Source of the DNA: Clostridia bacterium
GTDB lineage: Bacteria; Bacillota; Clostridia; Oscillospirales; CAG-272
Direction: 5' to 3'
DNA: 32,154 nucleotides
Assembly: GCA_017467165.1 (NCBI GenBank)
Contig: JAFTST010000019.1
Span: 1 to 32,154 of the forward strand
The notes beneath the pieces were generated by a model that worked only from the letters and a program-made list of their open reading frames with translations, did no database searches and was not told the DNA's origin. A program made the position numbers and the translations under genes. Position 1 is the stretch's first letter, and each line of letters opens with the position of its first letter. This document shows, piece after piece, positions 1 through 9,200 of this stretch.

Positions 1-1082
1 AGGTGAGCTCGCCGAATGGCTTCATGATTGCCGCGGCGCACACCGACAGTCCCGCCTTCCGCGTTAAGCTCAGCGGGGAGAAAAAAGGAGTATATTCGAG
101 GCTCGACGTCGAGAAATACGGCGGAATGATATATTATTCCTGGCTCGACAGGCCCTTGTCAGTCGCGGGAAGGGTTGTGGTCAGAACCGAAGGCGGCGCT
201 GAGGTCAGGCTTATCAATATCGACCGCGACCTTGTGTCAATTCCCAGCCTTGCCATACACCTCAATCGCACGGTCAACGACGGCGCGGCATTGAATCCAG
301 CCAGAGATATGCTCCCCATGTATTCGCTTGGCGAGGCTGACCTTGCCTCTACCGTTGCAGAATCTGCCTCGGTGAAAAAGGAGGATATTCTCTCGCACGA
401 CCTGTTTTTGTACTGCAGAGACGAGGGCAGGGTATTCGGAGAGCGTGGCGAGTTCATTCTTTGTCCGAGGCTTGACGACCTCGAGAGCGTCTATGCCGCG
501 ACGGAGGGCTTCCTCAAGGCGGATGAGTCCCAATCGATGCCCGTGCTGGCTATATTCGATAACGAGGAGGTAGGCTCCGAAACCAAGCAGGGCGCCGCCT
601 CTACCTTCCTGCGCGATACGCTCAGCCGCGCCGTAGCCTCCGAGGAAAGCTATCTTCGCGCCATAGCCTCGGGAATGATGCTCAGCATCGACAACGCCCA
701 CGCGATTCACCCCAACCGCCCCGAGATGTCCGACCCTCAGAACGCTCCCGTGCTTGGCGGCGGTATAGTGGTTAAATTCAACGCCAGCCAGAGATACGCC
801 ACAGACGGAATATCGCACGGTATATTCGTCGCTCTGTGCGAGAGAGAGGGAATCAGACATCAGCGCTACTACAACCGCGCAGACCTTCCCGGAGGCTCCA
901 CCCTCGGCTCAATTTCCGACACCAGAGTTTCGGTTCCGACGGTGGATATAGGCTTCCCGCAGCTCGCTATGCACTCTGCTAACGAAACGGCGGCTGTAAG
1001 CGACCTCGATGATATGATTAGCGCCACCCGTGCGTTCTTTTCCGCCTCTATCTCGGCGAAGGGAAACAGCTTTGAATTTTAA
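1..1082 (+). CDS. M18 family aminopeptidase, 5'-truncated by the window edge
   Basis: Zinc aminopeptidase of the M18 (aspartyl aminopeptidase) family, a cytoplasmic exopeptidase that removes N-terminal residues from peptides. The reading frame is open from the first base, so the true start lies upstream; about 359 residues are visible where the family usually has 420-460. Metal-site motifs are all present: HTDSP near the visible N-terminus (His at about residue 13), a DDLES block, the DNEEVGSET block with the catalytic and metal-binding Glu pair, and AMHSANE near the C-terminus with the last His ligand. The codon at base 3 is GTG, but this is internal sequence because the HTDSP motif normally lies 70-80 residues into the protein. 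The gene ends just before a hairpin that mainly serves the convergent gene. Family assignment is secure; substrate preference is not visible. Confidence 0.93.
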   Translation, partial: VSSPNGFMIAAAHTDSPAFRVKLSGEKKGVYSRLDVEKYGGMIYYSWLDRPLSVAGRVVVRTEGGAEVRLINIDRDLVSIPSLAIHLNRTVNDGAALNPARDMLPMYSLGEADLASTVAESASVKKEDILSHDLFLYCRDEGRVFGERGEFILCPRLDDLESVYAATEGFLKADESQSMPVLAIFDNEEVGSETKQGAASTFLRDTLSRAVASEESYLRAIASGMMLSIDNAHAIHPNRPEMSDPQNAPVLGGGIVVKFNASQRYATDGISHGIFVALCEREGIRHQRYYNRADLPGGSTLGSISDTRVSVPTVDIGFPQLAMHSANETAAVSDLDDMISATRAFFSASISAKGNSFEF

Positions 1083-1090
1083 TTTTCAGC

Positions 1091-1127
1091 TAAAAAATGC
1101 CCACTATGAATTACATTTCATAGTGGG
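1091..1127 (-). terminator. Intrinsic terminator of the DUF5662 gene
   Basis: An 11-bp perfect stem (1100-1110 with 1117-1127, loop of six) lies between two convergent genes. Read on the minus strand it is followed by a run of six T (complement of 1092-1097), so it terminates the minus-strand gene. The plus-strand side has no T-run. Confidence 0.8.
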
Positions 1128-1133
1128 CTGAAT

Positions 1134-1700
1134 TCATTTATTGGGTTTTTCTTCCTCGATGTCGGAAAGGCACACCTCGCGATAGGTTGCAGTCATATAT
1201 TTTTTCGTCATAACCGCTTCCGAGCCAAGAAGCTTGATATCGAGCATAACCCTTTCGACGAAGGCGAGAGTTTTCGGGTTTCCGCGCACTATTCTGCCGC
1301 GTCTTATCCAGTGGTCAAGAGGGAGCTCGTCTGTGTAGCTCTTTCCCGCGTATATCCTCGTTGCCGCCAGCTTGTCACACACGCACTCGACCGCATATTT
1401 GTACGGCATCAGAGGATGCTCCTCACAGTCGTCGTCCTGCCAATATTCTATATGGTGCTTGTTTCTGCCCTTGTGATGAAGCCACGCCTTGCTGTATCCG
1501 ACATCCTCTCTGCACGCGCCGATAGGGGAGCGGTAGCCGCGATAATATTTCACACTCTCGAAAAACTCGGTTGGCGAAAACTTGGATAAATCGTGCACCA
1601 GACCACGCCAGAGTATACCGCACCTTGCGCAGTTTCTGAGAACCGCCCATCTGTGCCTCGTTACTACCGACAGGTGACGAAAAAAGTTTTTGATATACAT
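1134..1700 (-). CDS. DUF5662 family protein
   Basis: A 188-residue cytoplasmic protein that I match to the DUF5662 family, common in Firmicutes and phages but without an established biochemical role. Visible features are the segment LVHDLSKFSPTEF near residues 35-47, an HHKGRNKHHIEYW stretch around residues 75-87, and many conserved His, Asp and Trp residues. The spaced H-D and HH residues suggest a metal-binding helical fold, possibly HD-like; that is inference. The start ATG is preceded by AGGTAGGA. It has its own promoter (1765-1793) and terminator, so it is a single-gene unit. Its leader contains an inverted repeat (1722-1727 with 1750-1755) of unknown meaning. Confidence 0.8.
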   Translation of the reverse strand: MYIKNFFRHLSVVTRHRWAVLRNCARCGILWRGLVHDLSKFSPTEFFESVKYYRGYRSPIGACREDVGYSKAWLHHKGRNKHHIEYWQDDDCEEHPLMPYKYAVECVCDKLAATRIYAGKSYTDELPLDHWIRRGRIVRGNPKTLAFVERVMLDIKLLGSEAVMTKKYMTATYREVCLSDIEEEKPNK

Positions 1701-1764
1701 ATCCTACCTCGGTTTGTTGGTGTCAGGGCTCCGTGACTCTGACCCGTAGCCTGACTTTTCTTAT

Positions 1765-1793
1765 ATTATAACCCCGTTTTTTCAAATAGTCAA
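1765..1793 (-). promoter_or_regulatory. Sigma-A promoter of the DUF5662 gene
   Basis: On the minus strand, TTGACT (1793-1788), a 17-bp spacer and TATAAT (1770-1765). The predicted start leaves a leader of about 58 nt. It is divergent from the next promoter with about 27 bp between them. Confidence 0.8.
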
Positions 1794-1820
1794 GTCCGTC
1801 CTTTTTTTCAAGCTGTATAA

Positions 1821-1849
1821 TTGACTGTTTTTCTGAGTTATGATATACT
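1821..1849 (+). promoter_or_regulatory. Sigma-A promoter of the DUF3810 gene
   Basis: TTGACT (1821-1826), 17-bp spacer, TATACT (1844-1849) with a TGA extended -10. It shows that in-frame codons upstream of 1875 are promoter, not protein. Confidence 0.8.
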
Positions 1850-1874
1850 ATGTGTACCGATAAAGGAGCTTCGA

Positions 1875-2969
1875 ATGAAAATCACGTCTTTTTTGAAAAA
1901 ATATATACCGAAATGGGCGGCTGTCGCGCTCGTTATTTCTCTTATTTCCTGCGTGCTATACGCTTTTTCGGTCACCTTTCCGACGTTGGCAGACCTGCTT
2001 AACGAAACGCTTGGCACGGTAGCCCGCTTTTCTCTTTCTTTAATCACAGTGTGGCTTCCGTTTTCGCTTTTCGAGCTGCTGATTATTCTGCTGCTGCCTC
2101 TTTTTGTCACGCTCGTCATCCTGCTTATCAAAAAGGGGAAAACACACGTCAGAAGAGTCCGCTGTGCCGTATCACTCCTTGCCGCAGTATCTATGATACT
2201 GACCTCCTATATTTTCACTCTCGGTATCGGTTACCGCACGACGCCAATAGGCGAGAGGCTGAATATAGAAAGCCCCGAATATATCAGCCCTGAGGAGCTG
2301 TATTCGGTGGCGAGGAGGCTGAGAGATGAGGTGAACTCGCTTTCCTCTGAGGTGAGATACGAGGGCGGTGTGTCCGTGATGCCATATTCGGTGCGGGAGC
2401 TGTCGGATAAGCTCTGCTCCTCCTTTGATAAGCTGAACGAGGAGTATCCATTCATTAAGAGCTTTGACAGCAGGGTCAAGCCCGTGCTGTTCAGCACCGT
2501 TATGTCGGACGCGGGAATCACGGGAATATACAGTTTCTTCACCGGAGAGGCTAACGTCAACGTTGAATACCCTCAGTATAATCTGCCATACGTCGCCGCC
2601 CACGAGATGTCGCATCAGCGAGGCGTCAGCAGGGAAAACGAGGCGAATTTCATAGCCTTCCTCGTGTGCATAGGCTCGACCGACCCCTTTATCCGATACA
2701 GCGGTTATCTCTCAATGTACGAGTATATCTCCTCCTGGCTGTACAGAGCCGACGAGGAGCTGTATTTTGAGCTTGCGGCGGGGCTTGATGAGTCCGCCGT
2801 TGATGATATCAGGGCGTCCAGAGCAGTCACGGCGGAGCATAGCGACAGCCTTCTTGGAAAGCTGAACGACAAGGCTAACGATGCCTATCTGAAGCTCAAC
2901 GGCACGGAGGGTGTTGTCAGCTACGGGTACGTCGTGCGTCTCGCGGTCGGCTACTACAGAGGCCGTTAG
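1875..2969 (+). CDS. DUF3810 family membrane zinc metallopeptidase-like protein
   Basis: A 364-residue integral membrane protein with three hydrophobic N-terminal segments (about residues 14-36, 48-85 and 97-118) followed by a soluble domain. The soluble part carries HEMSHQRG (H243, E244, H247) and a downstream RENEANF with acidic residues placed to act as the third zinc ligand, the layout of gluzincin-type proteases. This matches DUF3810, annotated in many Clostridia but uncharacterised. The start at 1875 is chosen because AAAGGAG sits seven bases upstream and the promoter covers 1821-1849; an ATG upstream of this lies in the promoter. murA follows after 95 bp on the same strand with no clear terminator, so read-through into murA is possible. 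Substrate and role are unknown. Confidence 0.82.
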   Translation: MKITSFLKKYIPKWAAVALVISLISCVLYAFSVTFPTLADLLNETLGTVARFSLSLITVWLPFSLFELLIILLLPLFVTLVILLIKKGKTHVRRVRCAVSLLAAVSMILTSYIFTLGIGYRTTPIGERLNIESPEYISPEELYSVARRLRDEVNSLSSEVRYEGGVSVMPYSVRELSDKLCSSFDKLNEEYPFIKSFDSRVKPVLFSTVMSDAGITGIYSFFTGEANVNVEYPQYNLPYVAAHEMSHQRGVSRENEANFIAFLVCIGSTDPFIRYSGYLSMYEYISSWLYRADEELYFELAAGLDESAVDDIRASRAVTAEHSDSLLGKLNDKANDAYLKLNGTEGVVSYGYVVRLAVGYYRGR

Positions 2970-3064
2970 AGGTCACCGGGGCTTTGATTAATTAATAACG
3001 CGCTCAGTCACGAATTCATCCTTCGTCGAATAGAATGAAAGTATCATTTGTTCGGAGGGCGTGT

Positions 3065-4288
3065 ATGGGTAGATTTATAATAGAGGGCGGCAGGTCTTTG
3101 AGTGGAAGCGTCAGGGTAGGAGGCTCGAAGAATGCTGCCCTTCCCGTTATCTTCGCCACCCTTTCGACAAGGGGCGTGTCAAAAATATCGGGTCTTAGCG
3201 AAATAGGCGACGTCAGGGTCGCCCTCAGGCTTATCGAGGAGCAGGGGGCGGTTGTGGAAAGGCGGGGGGATATAACTCTTATCAACACCGAGGCGCTTGA
3301 ATATAAGACCCCGAGCCCCGCGCTCGTGTCGCTTCTGCGCGCGTCTACATATCTTATCGGCTCGACTCTTGCCAGGTTTGGCAGGGCGGAGATAGGCGCG
3401 TACGGTGGCTGCTCCTTTTCTCACCGACCTATTGATTTACATATTCTTGCCGCTGAGCGACTGGGCGCGAGGCTCTCGGGCTGTGAGCTGACTGCTCCCG
3501 GGCTTTTCGGCTGTGATTTAAGCTTTCCGAAGCGCTCGGTCGGAGCGACGGTCAATTTTCTTATTATGGCGGCGTCCGCAGAGGGCGAGTCAACGCTTCG
3601 CGGCTGCGCTACCGAGGGGCATATAGACACGCTTATCGAGTACCTTCGCTCCTGTGGGGCGGAGATTGAAAGAGAGGGGGATACGGTCAGAGTCAGAGGC
3701 GCTCAGCTCGGCGGCGGATGCGTCAGCATTCCGGGCGACCCCATTGAAGCGGGCACGTATATTTCGGCATCCTTAGCCACCCGTGGCAGAGTGCGGGTGG
3801 AGGGAGTGTCAGAGCTTGAGCTTATGCCCCTTCTCGAGCTTCTCGCGGGCGCTGGCGCTACGGTGGATACGAACGACGGTATAACCGTCACAGGAGAGCT
3901 GAACAGACCTATCGAGGTTGTTGCAACTGCTCACCCCGGCTTTCCGACAGACCTCCAGCCCCTGACGGCTCCACTGATGGCGAGGTTCTTCGGCGGAAGC
4001 ATAGAGGACAGAGTCTGGCGCGACAGATACGGGTATCTCAGGGAGCTTGCCAGGCTCGGAGTCTGCTATCGGATAAGCGACAGAGGCGCTGAAATCTACC
4101 CCTCGGAGCTATCCTCCGGCTCGGCGCTGGCTACCGACCTGCGCGGCGGAGCGGCGTGCATAATTGCATCTCTCGCGGCAAGAGGAGAGTGCGAGGTCCT
4201 GTCCGCGCATACCGTCGAGCGCGGATACGAGAGGCTGTGCGAGAAAATCAGCTCCATTGGCGGAAAAATAATTTACAGCGAGCTCTAA
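3065..4288 (+). CDS. murA: UDP-N-acetylglucosamine 1-carboxyvinyltransferase
   Basis: Catalyses the first committed step of peptidoglycan synthesis, transfer of enolpyruvate from phosphoenolpyruvate to UDP-GlcNAc in the cytoplasm. The 407-residue protein has the substrate-binding GGSKNAALPV with K22 and N23 at the family's usual positions, and the active-site Cys at residue 116 in GGCSFSHRPIDLHI (Cys115 in E. coli), so it should be fosfomycin-sensitive in principle. The start at 3065 is preferred over an ATG at 3035 because GGAGGG lies at 3054-3059 and the family begins close to this Met. Many Firmicutes carry two MurA paralogues; which one this is cannot be told here. The pdxK promoter begins 17 bp after the stop codon. 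Confidence 0.96.
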   Translation: MGRFIIEGGRSLSGSVRVGGSKNAALPVIFATLSTRGVSKISGLSEIGDVRVALRLIEEQGAVVERRGDITLINTEALEYKTPSPALVSLLRASTYLIGSTLARFGRAEIGAYGGCSFSHRPIDLHILAAERLGARLSGCELTAPGLFGCDLSFPKRSVGATVNFLIMAASAEGESTLRGCATEGHIDTLIEYLRSCGAEIEREGDTVRVRGAQLGGGCVSIPGDPIEAGTYISASLATRGRVRVEGVSELELMPLLELLAGAGATVDTNDGITVTGELNRPIEVVATAHPGFPTDLQPLTAPLMARFFGGSIEDRVWRDRYGYLRELARLGVCYRISDRGAEIYPSELSSGSALATDLRGGAACIIASLAARGECEVLSAHTVERGYERLCEKISSIGGKIIYSEL

Positions 4289-4304
4289 TTCGTGCGGTTT
4301 TCTC

Positions 4305-4333
4305 TTGACAAATTGCCGCGTAGGGTATAAAAT
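4305..4333 (+). promoter_or_regulatory. Sigma-A promoter of the pyridoxal/pyridoxamine kinase gene
   Basis: TTGACA (4305-4310), 17-bp spacer, TAAAAT (4328-4333). It separates the kinase from murA. Confidence 0.75.
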
Positions 4334-4360
4334 ATATAAAAAAATCTTTTTTGGTGAAAA

Positions 4361-5194
4361 ATGAAAAGAATTATGACTATACAGGATATTTCCTGTGTCG
4401 GCAAGTGCTCTCTGACAGTAGCATTGCCTATTATATCCGCCGCAGGCGTTGAGGCGGGTGTGCTTCCCACAGCCGTCCTCTCAAATCACACGCAGTTTCC
4501 GAAATTCACCTTCTGTGACCTCACTGACGAGATACAGAAAATTTCGGATACTCTCCATTCGCTGAATATAGATTTCGACGCGGTATATACCGGGTATCTT
4601 GGCTCATTCGAGCAGCTTTCGCTGGTCGGCGATTTCTTCGATCGCTTTTCGGGAGCGAAGGTTATCATAGATCCCGTTATGGCTGATAACGGCGTGCTTT
4701 ATCGCGGCTTCACCCCCGAATTCGCCGCATCTATGGCGAAGCTGTGCGCCAAGGCTGACCTGATTATACCAAATCTTACCGAGGCGTCCTTCATGCTCGG
4801 TATACCATATAACCCCGACTATGACGAGGAGTATATCAGAGGGGTGCTGAAGGGGCTGTGCGGTCTTGGCTGTAGGTCCGCGGCGCTCACGGGTATAGGC
4901 TTTAAGCCCGAGGAAATCGGCGTCTACTACTACGACTCGGAGTCCGACAGCTACTTTTCATACTTCAACGAGCGTCTTGACGCGCAGTTCCACGGCACGG
5001 GAGATATATACGCCTCCGCCACCGTAGGAGCTATGATGCGCGGAAAGAGCACCGAGAGAGCGCTTTCCATAGCGGTAGACTTCACACTCGAGTGTATGAA
5101 GAAAACCCTCGCCGACCCGCATCACCGCGCCTACGGCGTTAACTTCGAGGAAGCTCTGCCTTATTATATCGAGCTTCTGAATGAGGAAAAATAA
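4361..5194 (+). CDS. pdxK: Pyridoxal/pyridoxamine kinase
   Basis: Ribokinase-superfamily kinase of the PdxK/PdxY group (COG2240 type) that phosphorylates B6 vitamers for pyridoxal-phosphate salvage in the cytoplasm. The 277-residue length is typical. Visible motifs are the N-terminal QDISCVGKCSL with the substrate-binding Ser, the TGYLGS segment near residue 85, a DPVMADNG block near residue 103, and the C-terminal HGTGDIYAS anion-hole motif with the catalytic Asp. The ribosome binding site is weak (GGTG). It has its own promoter and is closed by a strong bidirectional terminator, so it is monocistronic. Several enzymes nearby (lysA, serine metabolism) use or relate to pyridoxal phosphate, but no operon link is visible. 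Confidence 0.9.
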   Translation: MKRIMTIQDISCVGKCSLTVALPIISAAGVEAGVLPTAVLSNHTQFPKFTFCDLTDEIQKISDTLHSLNIDFDAVYTGYLGSFEQLSLVGDFFDRFSGAKVIIDPVMADNGVLYRGFTPEFAASMAKLCAKADLIIPNLTEASFMLGIPYNPDYDEEYIRGVLKGLCGLGCRSAALTGIGFKPEEIGVYYYDSESDSYFSYFNERLDAQFHGTGDIYASATVGAMMRGKSTERALSIAVDFTLECMKKTLADPHHRAYGVNFEEALPYYIELLNEEK

Positions 5195-5210
5195 TTTGCT
5201 TTTTCAGACG

Positions 5211-5243
5211 AAAAGGGCGCGATTTTAAATCGCGCCCTTTTTT
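5211..5243. terminator. Bidirectional intrinsic terminator between pdxK and the TIGR04086 gene
   Basis: A 14-bp stem (5211-5224 with 5228-5241) with a three-base loop, GC-rich core and flanking A and T runs, between convergent genes. It fits termination in both directions. Confidence 0.88.
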
Positions 5244-5249
5244 ATAGTG

Positions 5250-5645
5250 CTACCTTCTTCTTTTCTTCGGTCTTTTTTTTCCGATAAGCGAGAAAATGCA
5301 CGCCATACCGAGATAGCACACGCAGTCAAGCAGGTCGGAGAGTCCGACGCCACCGACAAAAACGGATATAATTATTCTCACCGTGACGAAGGCAGCCGCG
5401 ACAAGCATTGCCATAAGAAAGCCGTCGGCGCGCAGCTTCGAGAGAATAAGCGAGGACACGGCTGAGCTCACAAGAAGCGACAGAAGTGAGAAAACCTCGG
5501 TTAAGGATGCGGGGTCCTTGGTTGATGCGCAGATAGCGGTGAGCATGAGGGTTACCAAAATCAGAACGATATAGGACAGCGCCGTTCCAATCAGCACGAA
5601 CAGAGGCGCCGCCATTTCTTTCAATATACTTTTTCGTCTTGCCAT
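5250..5645 (-). CDS. TIGR04086 (DUF3792) family membrane protein
   Basis: A 131-residue protein with four predicted membrane segments (about residues 13-38, 47-67, 77-96 and 102-122), a basic N-terminus (MARRK) and a very basic C-terminal tail (KKRPKKRRR), so both termini are probably cytoplasmic. The size, topology and position next to yajC match the TIGR04086/DUF3792 family, which is confined to Firmicutes and has no known function. The start ATG follows GGAAAGGAAAGG. It is preceded by a terminator and its own promoter, so it is likely transcribed separately from yajC although the two are adjacent on the same strand. A role with the Sec translocase is suggested only by neighbourhood. Confidence 0.78.
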   Translation of the reverse strand: MARRKSILKEMAAPLFVLIGTALSYIVLILVTLMLTAICASTKDPASLTEVFSLLSLLVSSAVSSLILSKLRADGFLMAMLVAAAFVTVRIIISVFVGGVGLSDLLDCVCYLGMACIFSLIGKKRPKKRRR

Positions 5646-5688
5646 AGCCTTTCCTTTCCGTGACCGGGAATTAGCGGTACACTAAAGT

Positions 5689-5717
5689 ATATTAGGCTCG
5701 TCTTGAATATATGACAA
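5689..5717 (-). promoter_or_regulatory. Probable promoter of the TIGR04086 gene
   Basis: On the minus strand, TTGTCA (5717-5712), 17-bp spacer and TAATAT (5694-5689). The -35 overlaps the T-rich tail of the preceding yajC terminator. Confidence 0.6.
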
Positions 5718-5752
5718 GAAAACAGCGACTCACTCCGAGTCGCTGTTTTTTG
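5712..5752. terminator. Intrinsic terminator downstream of yajC
   Basis: A 10-bp stem (5721-5730 with 5738-5747), seven-base loop. The minus-strand exit has TTTTCTT and the plus-strand exit has six T, so it can act in both directions; the only obvious client is yajC on the minus strand. Confidence 0.8.
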
Positions 5753-5764
5753 AAAGTCTGCTAA

Positions 5765-6118
5765 TCAGTTGTTCTCCTCGCCGTCAGCCTCATCAGCCTG
5801 CTGTGCGGCAACGATGTCGGCAATCTTGACGTCAACGCTTCTGATAGCGCCGCGAAGGAAGCGGATTCTGGTTCTGTCCTTGGTGGTCTCGAGCACGAAG
5901 GTCTCCTCCTTGATGGAGATAACCTTGCCGATAATTCCGCCGATGGTTGTAACCTCGTCGCCAACCTGGAGAGCGTCACGCATCTCTGCGTCCTTCTTCT
6001 CCTGCTTTCTCTGGGGACGAATCATGAAGAAATAGAAGAAAACGATAAGAAGAACTATACCTCCGATAGAAAAGAGGGAGCCTGCAAGATCGCCGCCTTC
6101 AAGTAAGAAATTAAGCAT
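5765..6118 (-). CDS. yajC: Preprotein translocase subunit YajC
   Basis: Small single-pass membrane protein that associates with SecDF and the SecYEG translocase. The 117-residue chain has one hydrophobic N-terminal segment (about residues 17-34), then the family signature FMIRPQRKQEKK and a soluble basic domain with GDEVTTIGGIIGKV, typical of YajC. The acidic C-terminal tail (ADEADGEENN) varies among homologues. The start ATG is preceded by AAAGGTAG. It has a good promoter (6150-6178) and its own terminator. secD/secF are not in this window. Confidence 0.95.
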   Translation of the reverse strand: MLNFLLEGGDLAGSLFSIGGIVLLIVFFYFFMIRPQRKQEKKDAEMRDALQVGDEVTTIGGIIGKVISIKEETFVLETTKDRTRIRFLRGAIRSVDVKIADIVAAQQADEADGEENN

Positions 6119-6149
6119 TTATATACTACCTTTCATATTGTTTTTTCCT

Positions 6150-6178
6150 ATTATAGCCGAAAAATGTTAATAATTCAA
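6150..6178 (-). promoter_or_regulatory. Sigma-A promoter of yajC
   Basis: On the minus strand, TTGAAT (6178-6173), 17-bp spacer and TATAAT (6155-6150); leader of about 25 nt. Confidence 0.8.
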
Positions 6179-6235
6179 GTATAAACCAAAAATTTTCCTC
6201 TGTTTCCCCGATTTATTTTTCATTCTTCGGAAAAA

Positions 6236-9200
6236 TCATTTTGCCGCCTTGCTTCTTTCCGCAGCCTGAGCGATGCTCCTCACGACCTTCGTGGGAGAAA
6301 GCCACCAGTCACGGCACCATACTCGCATCACGGACCAGCCGCGCGATTCCAGGAATCTCGGCTTATACACGTCACGCTCCATACAGGAGTCTGAGCTGTC
6401 GAAGGCGTCCCTGTCAAGCTCAACACCGACGAGATATCTGTCGCTCTCGGGGTCGTAGACAGCGAGGGAGATGCGGTTGTTTCTGTTGCCGAGTGCTGTC
6501 TCTACGCGATAGCCCATTTTCTCGAGCTTTTCCTTAATCTGCTCCTCGACGGAGAGAAGCGAGCTGAAGGTCTGCCTCGGGGAAGTATCCTCCTCGGACA
6601 GCTCGGAGAGAATAACTCGCTTTTCGGTTTCGTCCTTTTTCGCCACTGCTCTTACATAAGAGAGGTATTTTTTCAGAAGCTTGGGGCCAAGATGCTTCGC
6701 GCCCTCAACCTTCAGCTCCTCGGGCTCTATCGAGGTAACGACGATAATCTTACTCTTGGCGCGGGTTATGGCGACGTTGAGTCGGTTTTCTCCGCCCTCT
6801 GCGGACAGCGAGCCGAAGGAGGTGTATACCTTGCCCGCGTCGTTTTCTGCGTAGCCGATAGAGAAAATAACTATATCGCGCTCGTCGCCCTGCACGTTTT
6901 CGAGGTTTTTGATGAACAGACTCACGTCCTCTCCGTCCTCTATCCTGTGCGTTTCCTTCAGAATAGCAGAGCGGAAGTCGGCATCGCGCGCCATCTCTCT
7001 GTCAATGCAGTCCGCTATGCAGGACTGCTGCTCGCTGTTGAAGGTGATAATGCCGACACTTTCGTTGTTTTTCCTCGTGGCGAATATATTTTTGAGAATT
7101 TCGACAATCTTCTCAGCCTCGACGGCGTTCCGTCTGTCCACCCACTTGCCCGCCACCTTGTATCTCTCGATGGGGCTTGACTGACTGTTTTTCGAAACGT
7201 TTGGCGCTATCTGCAGCTTTGAGCCGTAGAATGCGGCGTTTGAAAAGTCGATAAGCTCGCTGTTTCTCGAGCGGTAGTGATAGGTCAGGGCAGAGCTCTC
7301 GTATCTTGCAACTGCAAGGTCAAGCAGGCTGTCTACCTCAAGCGCCGCCTGCACCGAGTAATCCTCCTGCGCCTCGGGGTCTGCTCCGAGATAGCGCTTC
7401 ATGAAGGTTGCCGAGGGGCGAAGCTGCTTGTCATCTCCCGCTACTACTATGGATTTTCCGCGGTAGATCGTCGGAATGGTGCTCTCTATGAACACCTGCG
7501 ACGCCTCGTCGAAAATGACTATGTCAAACATATTCTTCTCAAGGGGCAGAAGATTTGATACGTTCTCCGGCGAGAGAAGCCAGCAGGGGAACAGAGTAAG
7601 GATAAATTTGCCAAAGACCTCCATAGTCTGCCTGATTGGCCAGAGCTTCTGCTTCTTGGAAATCTGGTAGAGGTAGTCCTTGTTGTCCTTCGAGCTCTCG
7701 TATAGAGTCTCGTACTCGCGGCTGTTCTTGCCTGCGGTCAGCTTATACGCTATCTCGAGCTGCTCCTTCTTCAGCTTGTATATCTTCGCTGTGATATTGG
7801 GATAGTCCACCAGAAGAGCGAGCTCGTTCTTGCATTCCTCCTCGTACCTCAGAACCTCGTGGTATATTCTGATTTCAAGAAGTGTGTTGATAATATCAAG
7901 GTAGCCCGCGCGGCTCTTGGATACGGAGTAGGCGAAGTTGAGAACCTCTTGCTTGTTATTGTCAAGGCTGTCGAGCAGGTGAGAAATATCTCTCTTGGAG
8001 ATATAGCTGTCAAGCGCCTCGTAGACCAGCTTGATATAAGAGGTGTTTCCTCTCAGAAGGTTGTCAACCACCGACAGATATCCGTCCTCGGTCAGAACGC
8101 GCAGAAGGAATTCGTACTCCTTGATATAAAGCTCAATAGAATTAAGAGTTTCGAGAATGGAGTCCCTGATACGCCTTTCGCACTTGGATACGAACAGCTT
8201 CTTGTCAGGGAATTCTATTTTCCTCTGCATTTTGACTACCGCGTCGAGCGTCTTTTGTTCCTTAATCGCGGGGTAGTATGCCAGAGCCTGCCTGTAGTAG
8301 GGGTGCTTCGCTGTGTTGAAGAGTCCCTTCTTGGATTTCTGCACCTCAAGAAGCTGTCCTTTGACCTCTGAGAGAGTGCGTATATCGAGGTCGGGGAGCA
8401 TATTGTCTATGAGCGGATTTTTTTCCTTGTCCTGAAGGAAGGTATAGTAGGTATCTCCGAGGTCCATGCTCCGTATGCCGAACAGCGCGTCGCACAGCTC
8501 CTTGTAGCTGAGGGACATAAGCTCCTCATTCTCGATAAGCTTCAGGTAGACGGCGTATTCGGTCGAGCCCTTGGTGAGATTGTAGGATCTGTTATACATT
8601 TCCGACAGCGAGAGTCCGAAGGGACGCTTTTTCGTCAGGGTGTCGGTGATAACCTCAAGACGCTTTTCCTCGTCCGAAATCCTGCACTCAAGCTCGTCGT
8701 ACTGCCTCTCCAGCGCGTCGACGTCCTCAAGGCTCTCAATCATATCCTTCTGGTGCGCGGTGAGGCACCTGTCGTAGAAGGAGCGCTTCTCTCTGGTTTC
8801 GTCGCTTATGTACATAGCCTTTTCGTTGAGAGGTCCAAGGCGATTGTACACTACGTCGAGCGCCGCCTTTTTCTGTGAAACGACGAGCACGCGCTTGTGC
8901 TTGCATATAGCGTCGGTTATGATATTGACGATAGTCTGCGACTTTCCCGTGCCGGGCGGGCCGTAGATTACCATATTGCCCTTTCGGTCAACCCTCTCTA
9001 CCACCTGCGACTGCGCGTAGTCGAGCATTTTGACGCTGTACGTATGCTTTGGTGCGGGGGCGTGCGAGCTTTTCTTTCTGCCGCGCTTCTTTCTCAGATG
9101 CAACAGCTCGCTCACCGCCTCGTTGGTAAGCTTACCCTTTTCAAGAAGGGTATAATCGTGGTATATGGAGTTGGAGAGAGGAAATCTTCCTACAACCGCG

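Noticed and set aside
237..860. Open frame of 207 codons on the minus strand opposite the aminopeptidase
   Set aside because: The plus-strand frame carries all M18 metal-site motifs; the antisense frame has no recognisable features.
1821..1874. N-terminal extension of the DUF3810 protein from an upstream in-frame start
   Set aside because: These bases form a good promoter (TTGACT, 17 bp, TATACT), and AAAGGAG serves the ATG at 1875.
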